From Dipteris shenzhenensis (lineage: Eukaryota > Polypodiophyta > Polypodiopsida > Gleicheniales), in the NCBI GenBank assembly GCA_047967505.1, contig CM106540.1: a stretch of DNA of 64,000 bases, one strand, 5' to 3'. Below, piece after piece: positions 44,967-56,369 of the stretch (position 1 is its first letter; each line of letters opens with the position of its first letter). Under the pieces are notes generated by a model that searched no databases, was not told the DNA's origin, and saw nothing but the letters and a program-made list of their open reading frames with translations. Both the position numbers and the translations under genes were made by a program.

Positions 44967-45982
44967 AGCTCCTGAGGTAGGAATTTCTGATGCGAGTACT
45001 TTGGACGATTTCTTTCTCCAGGTATGCCCTAAATTTCGAAATTTGTTGCTGCAAATCCTGGTTGGCTCCTGGGTTATCAGGGGTGGTCAGGATGTATGGA
45101 AAAGGTAGGAGAAAGAGAGAGTCTAGATTTCGAAATTCCTGAAGGGTTGAGGTGAGAGAGGGATGAGCATAGCTGGGAGAGAGCAGAGGTGTAGGAAGGA
45201 GAGGCGATAGGGTAGCTAAGTGGCAGGCGAGCGGTTCGAGGCTGACGGGGCTACGTGGGGGTCGAGAACGCAGAGTTGGAGGCTGTGTTGGTGCGCCATG
45301 TCTGGAAGGATCTTCGGCCAGGGCAGGGAGAGGCGCAAGGAACTGGAACAGGGTGCGGCCACCGTGTGGGAGATGCTGTTTTTTTCGAAAAAGCACCACC
45401 CTCCAAAGTTGGGAGGGTGAGCCTTTTTTGGAAGCAGGGCTTCCTAATCTGGCTGCCCTGTTCCCTATATAGTTGGACAAGGTTCCAAGCTCAACCACAA
45501 CCTTGCGAGGAGGCCTCTTTGCCCAACGACTTGATTGCGCCATCGGGATTCGGGACAGCCTGCGTCATCGGCCGTACACATGCGTCAGCCACCGTACGCC
45601 CACGTCAGCAACTGTACGGATTGCATCAGCGTCTGTACAGATTACATCAGCAATTGTACGGATTGCGTCAGCAACCGTACGTACAGCCACGTCAGCAATC
45701 CGTACAATCTGCACCTGTACGGTCAACGGGAGGGTACCGTACAGTACGGATTGCTGCAGGAATCCGTACACTGCAGCCTGCAGCGAATTCAGCAAGATTC
45801 CGGGCTTATTGCGCCCGTGGTTCGCCAGTTTTCAGCATCTTCTTCCGTCAGCATCTTTTGGGACGGTTTTTCTCTGCTCCACTCTCCTTTCAGCTTCGAT
45901 TCACTCAGTTATTTCTCTCAGTTTATATTCGTTCAAATCAGATTTCAGATATGTCTGATCCTGCAAATCCCGAGTTCACACC
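44967..45982 (+). other. Element D leader
   Basis: About 1 kb between primer site and gag, unusually long. It carries a 21-base minisatellite at 45,563-45,711. The frames that cross it on both strands are repeat by-products. An ATG at 45,951 opens a competing frame just before the gag start. Confidence 0.6.
45563..45711 (+). repeat. Minisatellite in the D leader
   Basis: Seven units of 20-24 bases with the core cgtcagcaa(c/t)cgtacgg. Unit starts: 45,563, 45,583, 45,603, 45,624, 45,645, 45,666 and 45,690. Confidence 0.85.
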
Positions 45983-47131
45983 ATGGGAGATCAGGATTTG
46001 GATTACACTCCTGTGGGAGAGGAAGACCAGGGTCTTTATGACGATCTGATTACGAAGAAGGCCTTCAGTGAATTCACTACTGCTCTGGATGGCAAATTCG
46101 AGCAGGTTAATGCGAATCAAACGGGGTTGACACAGCAACTCCAAGGGATTGAAGCGACTCTCACTCTTCTGGCTAGCACCGTGCAGGCACTCACGCATGT
46201 GGATGCCATGGCTTCAGTGCTAGGTCCGAACATAACTCCAGATCCTTTTCCGGGAGATCAAAAGTCTCGAACTAAGGAGGTGGTTGACACTTGGTTACAC
46301 AAGTGGCAGGTACACTTCCAGTTCCACCCGTACCCAGATGAGAAGAAAATCCAGCTTGCAGCCGGTTTCATGTCAGGTAAAGCGTTGCTATGGTGGAAGA
46401 AACTCCAACCTAAGCCGGATACATGGATAGATTTCGAAGGGGTCTTAAGGAAGGAGTTCGTGAAGAAGGAGGACGATTATGATATCGTTGGCAAGCTTAA
46501 AGCCCTCGATATGTCAAAGCTGAACTTGTCATTTGAAGTTTATCTTCAAAGGTTTCGGGATCTGCAGACCAGGGCCACAAAGATGGATCGAGTGACCTTG
46601 TTAGGTTTCTTTGTAGATGGTTTGCCAGATTCGTACAAGTTGCAAATAAAGAACAACAAATGCACAACGTTGCAAGAGGGCATGAACTACACGCGTATTT
46701 ATGATGATACCATGGCTGGTGCAAAAGCAACTACAGTTTCCGACACGAGTGGAAAGAACAAACGCAAGTTCTTTCAGCCTACGACTGGTACCGGGGAGAC
46801 GAAGTCTACGGAGAACGCCTCCAAGAAAAACTTGACTCAGGCAAAGAATGGTCGAGCCCGTTTCCTTCGCACATTGAAGCTTAAGAAAGAAGGACGTTGC
46901 TTCTATTGCGAGGAGTGGGGCCACACCAAGAATGAGTGTCCAAAGTGGAAGAATCAAAAGTTAGTGCTTGGACCGAAGCTCCAGGCGGGTCCAGGTACCA
47001 AAGCCAAGGGAGCGAACCAAGTTTCGATGACAGGTATTTCTGTAAATGTCATTACCTGCCCACTTTCTTGTAATTGCACTTTCAATACTTCGTTGTTTGG
47101 TTCCCATGATCTTTTCCGAGTTTATGGATAA
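45983..47131 (+). pseudogene. Element D gag
   Basis: A 382-codon open frame from ATG 45,983. A coiled start (TALDGKFEQVNANQTGL) precedes the gag core: DTWLHKWQVHFQFHP, GKALLWWKKLQ and LRKEFVKKEDDYDI. The zinc knuckle CFYCEEWGHTKNEC is complete. The frame ends at TAA (47,129), directly before the protease in the same frame; Gln is a likely original codon, so gag and pol were probably one polyprotein. This gag reading itself looks intact. Confidence 0.9.
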
Positions 47132-50100
47132 GTTATGGACCAACAGGTTCACATTCTCTTTGATCCGGGCAGCTCTCACAACTTTGTTAATTACAAATTT
47201 GTGCAGAAGATGGGGCTGTCCACAGTACCTAGCGATCACACCTATGAGGTGCAGCTTCCAGCTGGGAAGCAGTTTTGGGATCGCAAGGTTGGGCGCTTCC
47301 TATCCGGATTCAAGCTTACACAGGGACTCTTACGTGTTATGTTATGCACCTGGAGCATGTAGACTTGTTGATCGGAATAGAGTGGTTTAAAACCCACAAT
47401 ATTCAGATTGGATGGACGGAGCATATCCTTTCTTTTGTAGATAAGGACACCCAATTTTGTATTCAGTGTGATAAAATTCCCTCTTCTCAGGGACCTATTG
47501 TATCTGCGATGCAGCTTCGGAATATATTAAACACTTCTCATTATGATGTCTATCAGTGTGTTTTGATTCCGCTTTCTTCATTTGTTGTCTCTGTAATAAA
47601 CAAAAATGATTTAAGTGTGTTTGAACACCGTGAATTGAGAATGTTGTTAGATAGTTTTCAGGATGTATTCCTTGCTCAACTGTCGGAAGGTTTACCTCTA
47701 GAACGGGCAGTAGTTCATCGCATAGACTTAGTCCTAGGGGCTCAATCTATTAGTGTACCACCTTATAGGATGAGCCAGGTAGAGGAGGATGAGTTAGCTA
47801 CCCAGCTACAGGATTACCTGAATATGGGCTATATACGCCCAAGTAAATCACCTTGGGGTGCACCTGTCCTCTTAAGAAAGAAAAAAGATTCTACTTGGAG
47901 AATGTGTATAGATTATAAACGATTAAATAAAGTGACAAAATTAAGAATCGATACCCTCTACCTCGTTCCGATGATCTGATAGACCGTTTGGCCGGAGCGA
48001 AGTATTTCACTAAGATTGATTTGCGTATGGGTTATCACGAAATCCGTATCTATGCTAAACACATAGATAGAACCGCATTCCGAACTAGGTATGGTCATTA
48101 CGAGTTCCTCGTATTACCTTTTGGTTTGACCAATGCTCCTGCCACCTTTCAGCAGATGATGAACGATTTGTTCAGGGATTTTCTGGGCAAATTCGTTGTA
48201 GTGTTCTTAGATGACATCTTGGTATATAGTCTAACGCTTGAGGATCACATAGGACACCTTCGGATTGTCTTAGTTATTCTAAGATAGCATAAGCTCTGTG
48301 CCAAGATGAGTAAATGTGACTTCTTTATGAAGGAGATCATTTACTTAGGGCACAAGATTTCTTCTGAAGGTATTAGCATTGATCTGGATCGCATCCAGAA
48401 GGTTTTAGAATGGCCTATTCCTCAGATTGTGAAACAACTTCGTTCTTTCCTGGGATTTACGGTATTTCTACGGAAATCTGTGCGTGATTATTCACATATC
48501 ACGGCACCCTTGACAAACATATTGAAAGGTCGTGGACGTAGGTCTACCCAGCCAACCTTTTGATATGATGCAATGAACAAGGCTTTTGAAACCTTGAAGT
48601 TTTCTATCAAGGAAGCACCCGTTCTTGCATTACCCGATCCTACCCGGCCTTATGTTTTAGAGGCCGATGCGAGTGATTATGCGATTGGGGCAGCTCTATT
48701 CCAAGAGGGCAGACCTGTAGCTTTCGAGAGTAAGAAGCTAGACGACACCCAATATCGTTGACCCACACTAGAAAAGGAACTTTATGCTGTAGTGTATGCC
48801 CTTAAAGTTTGAGGAGACACTACTTGTATGGTTCAAAGTTCCTTGTATTGACTGATCATCAGTCAATTAAGTATGTGTGTGATGGATCTGAATTGAGGGG
48901 ACGGAAAGCTAGATGGGCAGAATTAATGCAAGATTTTGATTTTGAAATACGTTGTCGTAAGGGTTCGTTGAATAGTGTGGCGGATGCCTTAAGTCGAGTT
49001 AAGTTTGTAAATGCTCTGTCATTTACGGAAATATCCTCAGACCTATTTCAATCCTTGAGAGGGCTATACGCAACTGATAGTCATTTCAGTTCTTATTGGC
49101 AGAGAGTCCAGGATGGGAGCTCCATGGTTGACCAGGACTCAGGGATTGTGCCACCTACGGTGCAGGTGGCGGGAGGTCAGTGGATGATTAGGAACAGCTT
49201 GCTGTTCCGGAATGAAAAGATTTGTGTGCCAGATGTTCTGGACCTTAAATCTAAGATTCTCTGGGAGTGTCATGATGCTCCTAGTGCTGGACATCCGGGT
49301 ATACATCGAACTCTGTCTCTTGTGAAGCATACCTTTTATTGGCCTAAGATGCGTGCATTTATTGAGAGCTATGTAGTAGGTTGCCGGGTTTGTAAGGTTA
49401 CTAAGGCAGAACGCTTTAGGAGCGCGGGCTTATTACAACCATTACAGATTCCAGGTAATAAATGGGAAAGTATTTCCATGGATTTTATTACTGGTTTTCC
49501 TCGAACGCGCAAGGGTCATGACTCCATTTGGGTCATAGTCGACCGTTTGACAAAAATGGCTAGGTTCTTACCTACTAGAACAACTATTTCAGAGTTCAGT
49601 TGGCTCATGAGTTTGTGGACCACTTGTTTAAGCTGTATGGTTTGCCATTTGACATAGTCAGTGACAGGGACTCAAAGTTTACAAGTAACTTTTGGACACT
49701 TGTTTTTGAGAAGTTAGAAACTACTCCAAGTATGAGTTCCTCGGATCATGCACAATCCGATGGCAGTACAGAGAAGGTTAACCAGTTGGTTGAAGACATG
49801 CTTCGGGCTTATGTATCTAAGAGACAGTCTTCATGGGAAGATTATCTACCTATGATAGAATTTGCTTACAACAGTGCAAAGCATTTGAGTACTGGTTACA
49901 GTCCTTTTATGCTTATGTACGGGTTTCAACCTAAGTCACCAGTTATGGTTGGATTAAAAGGAATTCAAAATGATGCTGCAACTTGCTAGACATGCAGGAA
50001 ATGTTGCAGTTTGCCAAGGAGTCTATTAGAAGTGCCCAAGATCGGGACAGGTTTTATGCTAATAGACATCGTTCTTCACCTAGAGAGTTCTCTGAAGGAA

Positions 50101-50531
50101 CGATGGTATATTTGCGAATTCCTAAGGAATCCAAGAGCCTAAGTACTGGTTTGGTTCCGAAATTATCCCCCAGATACTGTGGTCCGTTCAAGGTCATTAA
50201 AAGAATTGGACCAGTTGCATATCGACTAGAATTGCCTCCTGATGTTAAAGTCCATCTAGTCTTTCATGTTAGTAGACTGAAAGAAGTCTTGGGTGCGGAT
50301 GATCAACTAGTTTCTCCTCACGAGATAATAGAAGTTATAGATTTGACTTTTATTCCACACGAACCTGAGTGTATTCTTGAATTTCATGACAGACAGATTC
50401 GCAATCGATCCATCACGGAATACAAGATCAAGTGGAAGGATCGTGTTGAGGAGGATGCAACATGGGAGACATTACAAAACCTCCAAAGAACGTTTCCGGG
50501 TTTTTTAGCGAACTCAGGAGTGAGTTCTTAG
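47132..50531 (+). pseudogene. Element D pol (protease, RT, RNase H, integrase, chromodomain)
   Basis: Protease: LFDPGSSHNFVNYKFVQK, with Pro in the usual Ser/Thr place of D-S/T-G. Reverse transcriptase: [39 protein letters not shown] and FLDD. RNase H: LEADASDYAIGAALFQ. Integrase: zinc site (H ... H ... CRVCK), then SMDFITGFPRTRKGHDS, IVSDRDSKFTS and SDGSTEKVNQ giving D, D and E. Chromodomain: EYKIKWKDRVEEDATWETLQ. Breaks: frameshifts near 47,325, 47,945, 48,811, 49,600 and 49,985; TAG 48,285, TGA 48,561 and TGA 48,759. These stops lie where Gln, Trp and Trp are expected. The frame ends at 50,531. Confidence 0.93.
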
Positions 50532-50544
50532 AGGAGGGGGAGTA
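50531..50544 (+). other. Polypurine tract of D
   Basis: gaggagggggagta ends at the 3' LTR start. Confidence 0.88.
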
Positions 50545-51066
50545 TGTCATGTGCACGGATTGGTATCTGACATGTACTGGGTACACAAGACTAGCTCAGG
50601 TAACTTGGGGAGGCTTAGAGCTAGGCAGGCTTGATCCTCGGGTTGAGTGGCAAGGGTACGGACTATTTATAGGTCTTCGCTATTTTTGGCGCTCGAGGCC
50701 CGAGTCTATAAAAGGGGCCCAGGGGGTTCAGTTCTCAGTGTGCAGTTGGGAGCAAGTTTCGTTCCCAGGTGCTAGGTCTGTTCCTAAATTGAGTCGCGGA
50801 CGCGCGCCTGCATCTTAGCGTAGCCCAAGGCCCAGTGGCAGATCCCAGGCTTCACAGCGCCACCTGGTGGTATGGGACACCAGGCTGGTTTGGATGTGAT
50901 TGGGAGTTTGTGCCAGTAGCTCAGCTCGTGGCTCGGAGGGGACATCTCTTGATTCGGGATCACATCCCGTAGATGTCATGGTTGGGTGGTGAGCAGCCTG
51001 CTCTGTTCTCACGTGGTGTGTGTTTGTTTTGCAGATCAGAGGTTTCAGGAGTGCTGGGATGTGTCA
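50545..51066 (+). repeat. Element D 3' LTR
   Basis: Same length as the 5' LTR and same TATA box (tataaaa at 50,707-50,713). Followed by the TSD aggat. Confidence 0.96.
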
Positions 51067-51071
51067 AGGAT

Positions 51072-52459
51072 GGATCTCCTTCAACATTGCAACTGCATTA
51101 AGAACTGCACCCAAAGTTTTATCAAGGGGATGTAGATCACAATGGGATTGGAGCATGTGAATGACAGCGTAATGAATGTTCTGAGATGCTCTATTCTCGT
51201 GGAAGCGTCTCTTTTCCAAGAGCCTCAGAGCTGCACTAAATGTCAGTTCAAGGCTTCATGTAGAGTGACTTTGGTGCCATAAGTTGTGAATTTTCATCCC
51301 CAACCTGCCTTATCTATGTGATACTCCCCTTGTTTCCCATGTTCCCATTGTTAAGGGAATGCTTGGTGTGCACACCATTCAACAGGAACACATTCCCATT
51401 CAGCACTGATCTTCTTTGACCAGCCGCTTTCCCTCTAGGGGATAGATCTCACACAGATGTTATGGATTTAAGTTGTCATTCTTTGTTTTTCTTTGTTGTG
51501 AAACATATTCTGTTGAAAGGATAATTGCATTCTAAAGAGAATTTTTATCTTTCTGAAGAGGAGGTGAGCTAAATTTGGAAGCAGGGACAGGAGGTTCCAA
51601 TAGAAACCTCTGAGCGTGCTTCTGCATCAACTTGCTGTATTACCAATAAGAATTGTAATTTCAAGGCCATTTCCAGGTGTTGAAGTCGGAGTCAGAGCAC
51701 ATCGTAGTTTCAAAATAGTTCCAAAGTTCGCTACTATGATATATGATGGCTGTAGTGACGATGAGAGAATGATTTTGAAATGTATATTCCTTTAAAGTGA
51801 ATATTCGTCTCAAATAGATCATGCTGTGGCTGTTCAATTTGAATTTCTATCATGATTAGCAAAGCCAAGGTGGTGTTCAAAAGTCTTTTGTATAAGGCAA
51901 AGCATTCTGGTTATTTCAAGACTCAAAATCTTTAGTGTGAAAAGCTATTTATATAGGCTTTCTTCATTAATAGTAAGTTGGACCATTTCAGTATTGTTTC
52001 AAGATTTCTGTTCTTTTTGTCCCTTTGTGTTTACAAGTATTTGGTTTGTTTTGTGGAAATTGTGGTAATGTAATGACATGATAGCACGCTGTTAATTTGT
52101 ATCAATTTTGTTTCATCACAGTCATATGAGAGCAAAGAGGTGAATACAGAATTATCTGGTACAGCAAGTATTATCTATTTCTAGTATGCGCTAGTATGCT
52201 ACGATATGTTCTTGTCAAGTATATTTTTCTTGCTTGTAAAGTTTAGGCATGTGTTTAGGCATTATGAATGCAATGTACACTGGATAATGATCACTGCAAT
52301 AACAATGTTCGGTTGAGAAAGCAAATTTATTGTTACTGTTTTTAATGTTACTTGTTGGGTTATGACTAATGCTCCGATTTTCACCCTGGCAGACGTTGGC
52401 ATTGGAGACTTCAGAATACTAAGTGACGAGACACAGCTTTATGAGGCACATTGGGCCTC
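51072..52459 (+). other. Upstream region of PPR gene 2
   Basis: No coding domain. AT-rich. The segment before the gene ends tttcaccctggcag at 52,379-52,392, which looks like an intron acceptor. An upstream non-coding or targeting-peptide exon is possible. No TATA box stands out. Confidence 0.4.
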
Positions 52460-54880
52460 ATGGAGCTGAGAGGGACTTATTTCCCCAGAAAAGCTATTTG
52501 TTGTCTTTTGCAGAGATGCATGGACAATGGAGACATAACAGCAGGTAGGGAAGTGCTTGACCTTATTGTGAAGAGTGGATACGAATCAAATGCCTTTCTG
52601 GGGAGCTATTTGATTCGCATGTTTGCATCATTTGGAAATTTACCAGAAGCAAACCAAGTCTTTAGTAATCTCTCTGATCCAGATGTATTTTCCTGGAGTG
52701 CTATTATTTCCGCATTTGCCAAGTATGGGAAAAGTGAGCAGGCTATCAGATTATATAAACATATGCAAAAATCAAGTGTCAAACCAGATGGACATGTTTA
52801 TGTCGCAGTCCTCAAGGCATGTGCTGGTATGGCATCCCTGAAACAAGGCAAGCTGATTCATGCTCACATTCTTGGTACTCCGTTGAAATCAGATTTATAT
52901 GTTTGCAACACCCTGATTGACATGTATGCCAAATGTGGGAGTCTAAAGGATGCATATGAGGTGTTTGCTGATTTGCCAAACCAAGATCTGGTGACATGGA
53001 ATACATTGATTGCAGGATATGTTCAGCATGATTATTGGCAAGAAGCATTCCAGCTTTTCCAGAAGATGCAACTAATGGGAATTAAGCCGAACCAAATCAC
53101 TTTTGTTTGCATTTTGAAAGTATATATAAGAATGTCAGCCCTAGGTGAAGGCAAGCTGTTTCATGCTGTTGTCATTGAACATGGTTTCGAATGGGACATT
53201 ATTGTTGGCAATGCACTCATAGACATGTATGCCAAATGTGGAAGTCTCAAGGATGCACAAGCATTGTTTGACAAATTCCCAAAAAAGAATGTAGTGACAT
53301 GGAGTGCACTGATAGAAGGATACGCTGAGCATGGATGTGCACAGAAAGCCCTTTTGGCTTTTGAGATCATGCAACAGGAGTGCATAAAACCGAATGAAGT
53401 CACGTTTATCAGTGCCTTGAAAGCTTCTATGAGCATTGGAGTGCTCGATCAAGGCAAGCTGATTCATGCACACATTATCAAAACTGGTTTGGAGTTCCAT
53501 GCTAACATCGGTAACACACTCATTTGTGTGTATGCCAATTGTGGGGCCCTTGAGGATGCAGACAGGGTGTTTGACAAATTATCAAATCGAGATGTGGTGA
53601 CATGGAATGCCATCATCACTGCGTATGCCCAAAATGAGCATGGCCAGAAGGCCTTTCAACTCTTTAGACAAATGCAGCAGGAGTGTATGGAGCCAGACAG
53701 GCTCACATTTGTCAGCATTCTGAAAGCATGCATAGGCATTGTTGAGCTAAACCAGGGCAAGCTGTTTCATGCCCAGATTATGGAAATCGGCTTTGAATTG
53801 GATGCAGTGATTGGCAATACCCTCATCAACATGTATGCAAAATTTGGTAGCCTTCAGCAGGCACATAAGGTGTTTGATAAATTGCCTAAGCAAAATGTGG
53901 TAACGTGGAATGCAATTGTGGGAGGATATGCTCAGCATGGGCAGGTTGAGGAGGCTCTCCAACTTTATCAACAAATGAAACAGGAGGGAGCAGATCCAAA
54001 TGAAGTGACTTTTGTGTGCATCTTGAAAGCATGTTCTGATATAGATGCGCGAGAGAAGGGTGGACTTATTCATACTCACATCCTGAAAAGTGGGTGTGAG
54101 TTGAATGCCTATATTAGTAGTGTCCTCATCAACATGTATACCACGTGTGGGTGTTTTGAGGATGCCCGAAGTGTATTCAAGACATCGCTGAACCGGAGTG
54201 TGGTTACTTGGAGTGCAATGATTGCAGGATTCGCCCATCGCAGTGACTACAAGTCAGCGCTGAAATATTTCAACGATATGCAAAACGAAGGTGTAAAGCC
54301 AGATAATGTAGCATATGTTTCTCTTCTCTCTGCCTGCAGTCATGTGGGCCTGCTGCACGAAGGCGATCATCATTTTAAACTGATGACGGAAGAGCATGGA
54401 ATTGCTCCAAAACTTGAACATTACAACTGCATGGTCGACCTGCTTGGCCGTGCAGGACATTTGAAGAAGGCTGCAGTCTTGCTTCAAAATATGCCGTTTG
54501 AAGCGAATGTGGTGAGCTGGACATCTTTACTTGGTCATTGCAGAACACATGGTAATGTGGAACTTGGAAGGCGATGCTTTAACCACATTCATGCAATAGA
54601 CAGCAGAAACTCTGCTGGATGCTTTCTTATGTCCAGCATTTATGCTCATGCTGGCATGCATGAAAATGCAGGCAACTTAGAAGAACATAGAAAACACAAC
54701 AATGCTTGGAAGAAGCCAGGCAAGGCATTTATTGAGGTTGGTATCGATATTCATGAGTTCATTGTGGGGGACAAAAGCCATCCACAAAACAATGATATCT
54801 ATGCAAGACTACGGAAATTAAATCTCCAAATAAGGGAGGAGGGATATATGCAATGCCAAAACTATGCTCGATTAGAATAA
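52460..54880 (+). CDS. PPR protein 2 (PLS class, E/E+ end)
   Basis: The best host gene here: an intact frame of 806 codons from ATG 52,460 (a TTG-led extension to 52,451 is open but less likely). About 20 PPR units follow the L-S-P cycle. S units read GNTLIDMYAKCGSLKDA-like, P units VVTWNAIITAYAQ, L units TFVSILKACIGI. The final units (YNCMVDLLGRAGHLKKAAVL) lead to an E motif and an E+-like tail (GKAFIEVGIDIHEFIVGDKS, then HPQNNDIYARLRKL). It ends shortly after, without a DYW domain. It is therefore a likely organelle RNA-editing or processing factor that would need a DYW partner. The N-terminus has little room for a targeting peptide, so an upstream exon may exist. The stop TAA is part of a gaataaag polyadenylation-like site. 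Confidence 0.93.
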   Translation: MELRGTYFPRKAICCLLQRCMDNGDITAGREVLDLIVKSGYESNAFLGSYLIRMFASFGNLPEANQVFSNLSDPDVFSWSAIISAFAKYGKSEQAIRLYKHMQKSSVKPDGHVYVAVLKACAGMASLKQGKLIHAHILGTPLKSDLYVCNTLIDMYAKCGSLKDAYEVFADLPNQDLVTWNTLIAGYVQHDYWQEAFQLFQKMQLMGIKPNQITFVCILKVYIRMSALGEGKLFHAVVIEHGFEWDIIVGNALIDMYAKCGSLKDAQALFDKFPKKNVVTWSALIEGYAEHGCAQKALLAFEIMQQECIKPNEVTFISALKASMSIGVLDQGKLIHAHIIKTGLEFHANIGNTLICVYANCGALEDADRVFDKLSNRDVVTWNAIITAYAQNEHGQKAFQLFRQMQQECMEPDRLTFVSILKACIGIVELNQGKLFHAQIMEIGFELDAVIGNTLINMYAKFGSLQQAHKVFDKLPKQNVVTWNAIVGGYAQHGQVEEALQLYQQMKQEGADPNEVTFVCILKACSDIDAREKGGLIHTHILKSGCELNAYISSVLINMYTTCGCFEDARSVFKTSLNRSVVTWSAMIAGFAHRSDYKSALKYFNDMQNEGVKPDNVAYVSLLSACSHVGLLHEGDHHFKLMTEEHGIAPKLEHYNCMVDLLGRAGHLKKAAVLLQNMPFEANVVSWTSLLGHCRTHGNVELGRRCFNHIHAIDSRNSAGCFLMSSIYAHAGMHENAGNLEEHRKHNNAWKKPGKAFIEVGIDIHEFIVGDKSHPQNNDIYARLRKLNLQIREEGYMQCQNYARLE

Positions 54881-54898
54881 AGATGTTCTGCCTAGGCA

Positions 54899-55465
54899 AA
54901 AAGTGAAAAGTGACCATTGTTTTTAGGCTTATTTGAGAACCTAGAGCACAATGATTCGAGTGTTGAATCTTTGGGTGCATGATGACGCTCCAATGCCGTA
55001 GCTATTATTAACAGTTGAGAGGTCAGAGGATTGTTTTCTACACTAACCTTTCTATGGAATTGTATTTTTGGTTTTGTGGATTACATCATTCTCAAGGGCT
55101 TCAATCGCTTTATTGCTTCTGGCCTTGGCATTCAGCGAATACAGTACTCCTTTAGGGCTGGAGTACAAGGGTTAGAACTGAGAGATCCTCCTTGGAATTG
55201 AAGGCTGCTGTTGAACTGAGTGCTGAGCTGCTACATTGAGGATTGAGCTGCTTGGCTGGGCTGTTGATGCTCATTGAAGAAGCTATGCCTGCTGCTGGCT
55301 TGCTGTTCGAATGAGGTCCCCAAGGCGGCCTTTTTTTGGGAGGAAGGCTACTGGGGGCTGCAGTCATCTCCTGAACCAGCCGACTAGGACTCATTTGGGG
55401 GCCTTACAGCTCAGCAACTAAGTTATGGTGAAGTATAACAGAGGGTGGAGCATTAATCTCCAACA
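54899..55465 (-). mobile_element. Solo Copia LTR after PPR gene 2
   Basis: 567 bases, minus strand, starting tgttggagattaatgctcc and ending tgcctaggca. Target duplication atgttc at 54,893-54,898 and 55,466-55,471. AATAAA (minus strand) near 55,110. Its start resembles the C0 LTR and the solo LTR in F. It lies 18 bases past the PPR stop, so it splits the 3' untranslated region. Confidence 0.8.
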
Positions 55466-55471
55466 ATGTTC

Positions 55472-55765
55472 ACTAACTGTCTCAGAGCTGGCTGCCATGA
55501 AATCAAGATCCATTCATGGTCTCCTTGTCTAGGGACACCACGGAGCAGCTAGGCATGGAGAAGCCAACAAGGGGCCCAACAGGCAGCCCTTGCTGCCATG
55601 ACGTAGCAGCAGGCTGCAGCTCAACACCATAGACCACCCTGGACAGGCTGGAAGGAGATACAGAAGGTGGCTGCAGCAGGTTGGCCAGGCAGTCGGCTCT
55701 CATACATGTTCCCGGTCTTTTGTTTCCGTGTTCTGAAGTTACGTGTAGCAAGTAAAAAAGCAAAA
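55472..55765. other. No supported feature
   Basis: Short interval between the solo LTR and a Copia gag relic; no primer site or LTR boundary was seen. Confidence 0.3.
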
Positions 55766-56350
55766 ATGGCATCAACCAAGTACTTTCTCCTCCCTAACTT
55801 CAGGAAGCGTAAACTTGACGACCTAACTGGCCCTTTTGGAAAATCAAAGGTCAAGATTTGGAGATTGTGCGAGGTGATGGACGGTATCTTTACAAAAATC
55901 CCAGGCAATGGGGATAGGTTCTACAGTAGTTCCAGCAGATCATTGTTGTAGGCATGGGAGAAGCAGGATGCAAACAAATTTGCAATGCTCATATAGATCA
56001 TCAAGGACATTGTGATTCCACTGATTCATCTGGTAGATATGTGCTGCTTGGAACATATTGTCTTATGAGACTGAACTCCAAAGAGGATCTTAAATACCTG
56101 GAACCAACTCAATGTGCTGAAGCTGACAGCGGCCAAGGAGGTCGAGAAGTTCCTTAACAACTAAAGGTGGTTTGGGATCTGTGGGGTAGACTTGGACACC
56201 AAGAACCTAGCAAGTCTTGTGTTGATCAAGCCACCACTACAGGTCAAAGGAGCAACCCAGCATTTGAGGATGATCCTTAGATGAGAACCTATGATGGCAC
56301 AGATATAGACAAGGCTCTGAAAGAGGGAAAAGACTGTGGCCAGCTTGCTC
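55766..56350 (+). pseudogene. Copia gag relic
   Basis: MASTKYFLLPNF is a typical Copia gag start. After a garbled part come AWEKQDANKFAMLI, a TAG, then IIKDIVIPLIHLVD. In a shifted frame follow SKEDLKYLE and NQLNVLKLTAAKEVEKFLNN, then GVDLDTKNLASLVL. These are gag helices of the UBN2 kind in the right order. At least four stops and three frameshifts are present. No pol follows. The first 15 bases of the C1-type LTR (tgttgagatatcgag) appear at 56,355, just after it. Confidence 0.65.
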
Positions 56351-56369
56351 CTATTGTTGAGATATCGAG

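Larger units (their letters stand above)
44430..51066 (+). mobile_element. Ty3/gypsy chromovirus D (complete layout)
   Basis: 6.6 kb with 522-base LTRs, target duplication aggat on both sides (44,425-44,429; 51,067-51,071), initiator-Met primer site, gag, pol with integrase, a C-terminal chromodomain and a polypurine tract. The LTRs differ at about 12 positions (97.7% identical). The chromodomain places it in the chromoviruses. Several frameshifts and stops in pol make it inactive. Confidence 0.96.

Noticed and set aside
45220-46049. Three overlapping plus-strand ORFs in the D leader (161-264 codons)
   Set aside because: They run through a 21-base repeat, which keeps all frames open; the real gag starts at 45,983.
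53141-54238. Minus-strand ORFs of 90-163 codons inside PPR 2
   Set aside because: Complement of repeated PPR motifs; no independent evidence.
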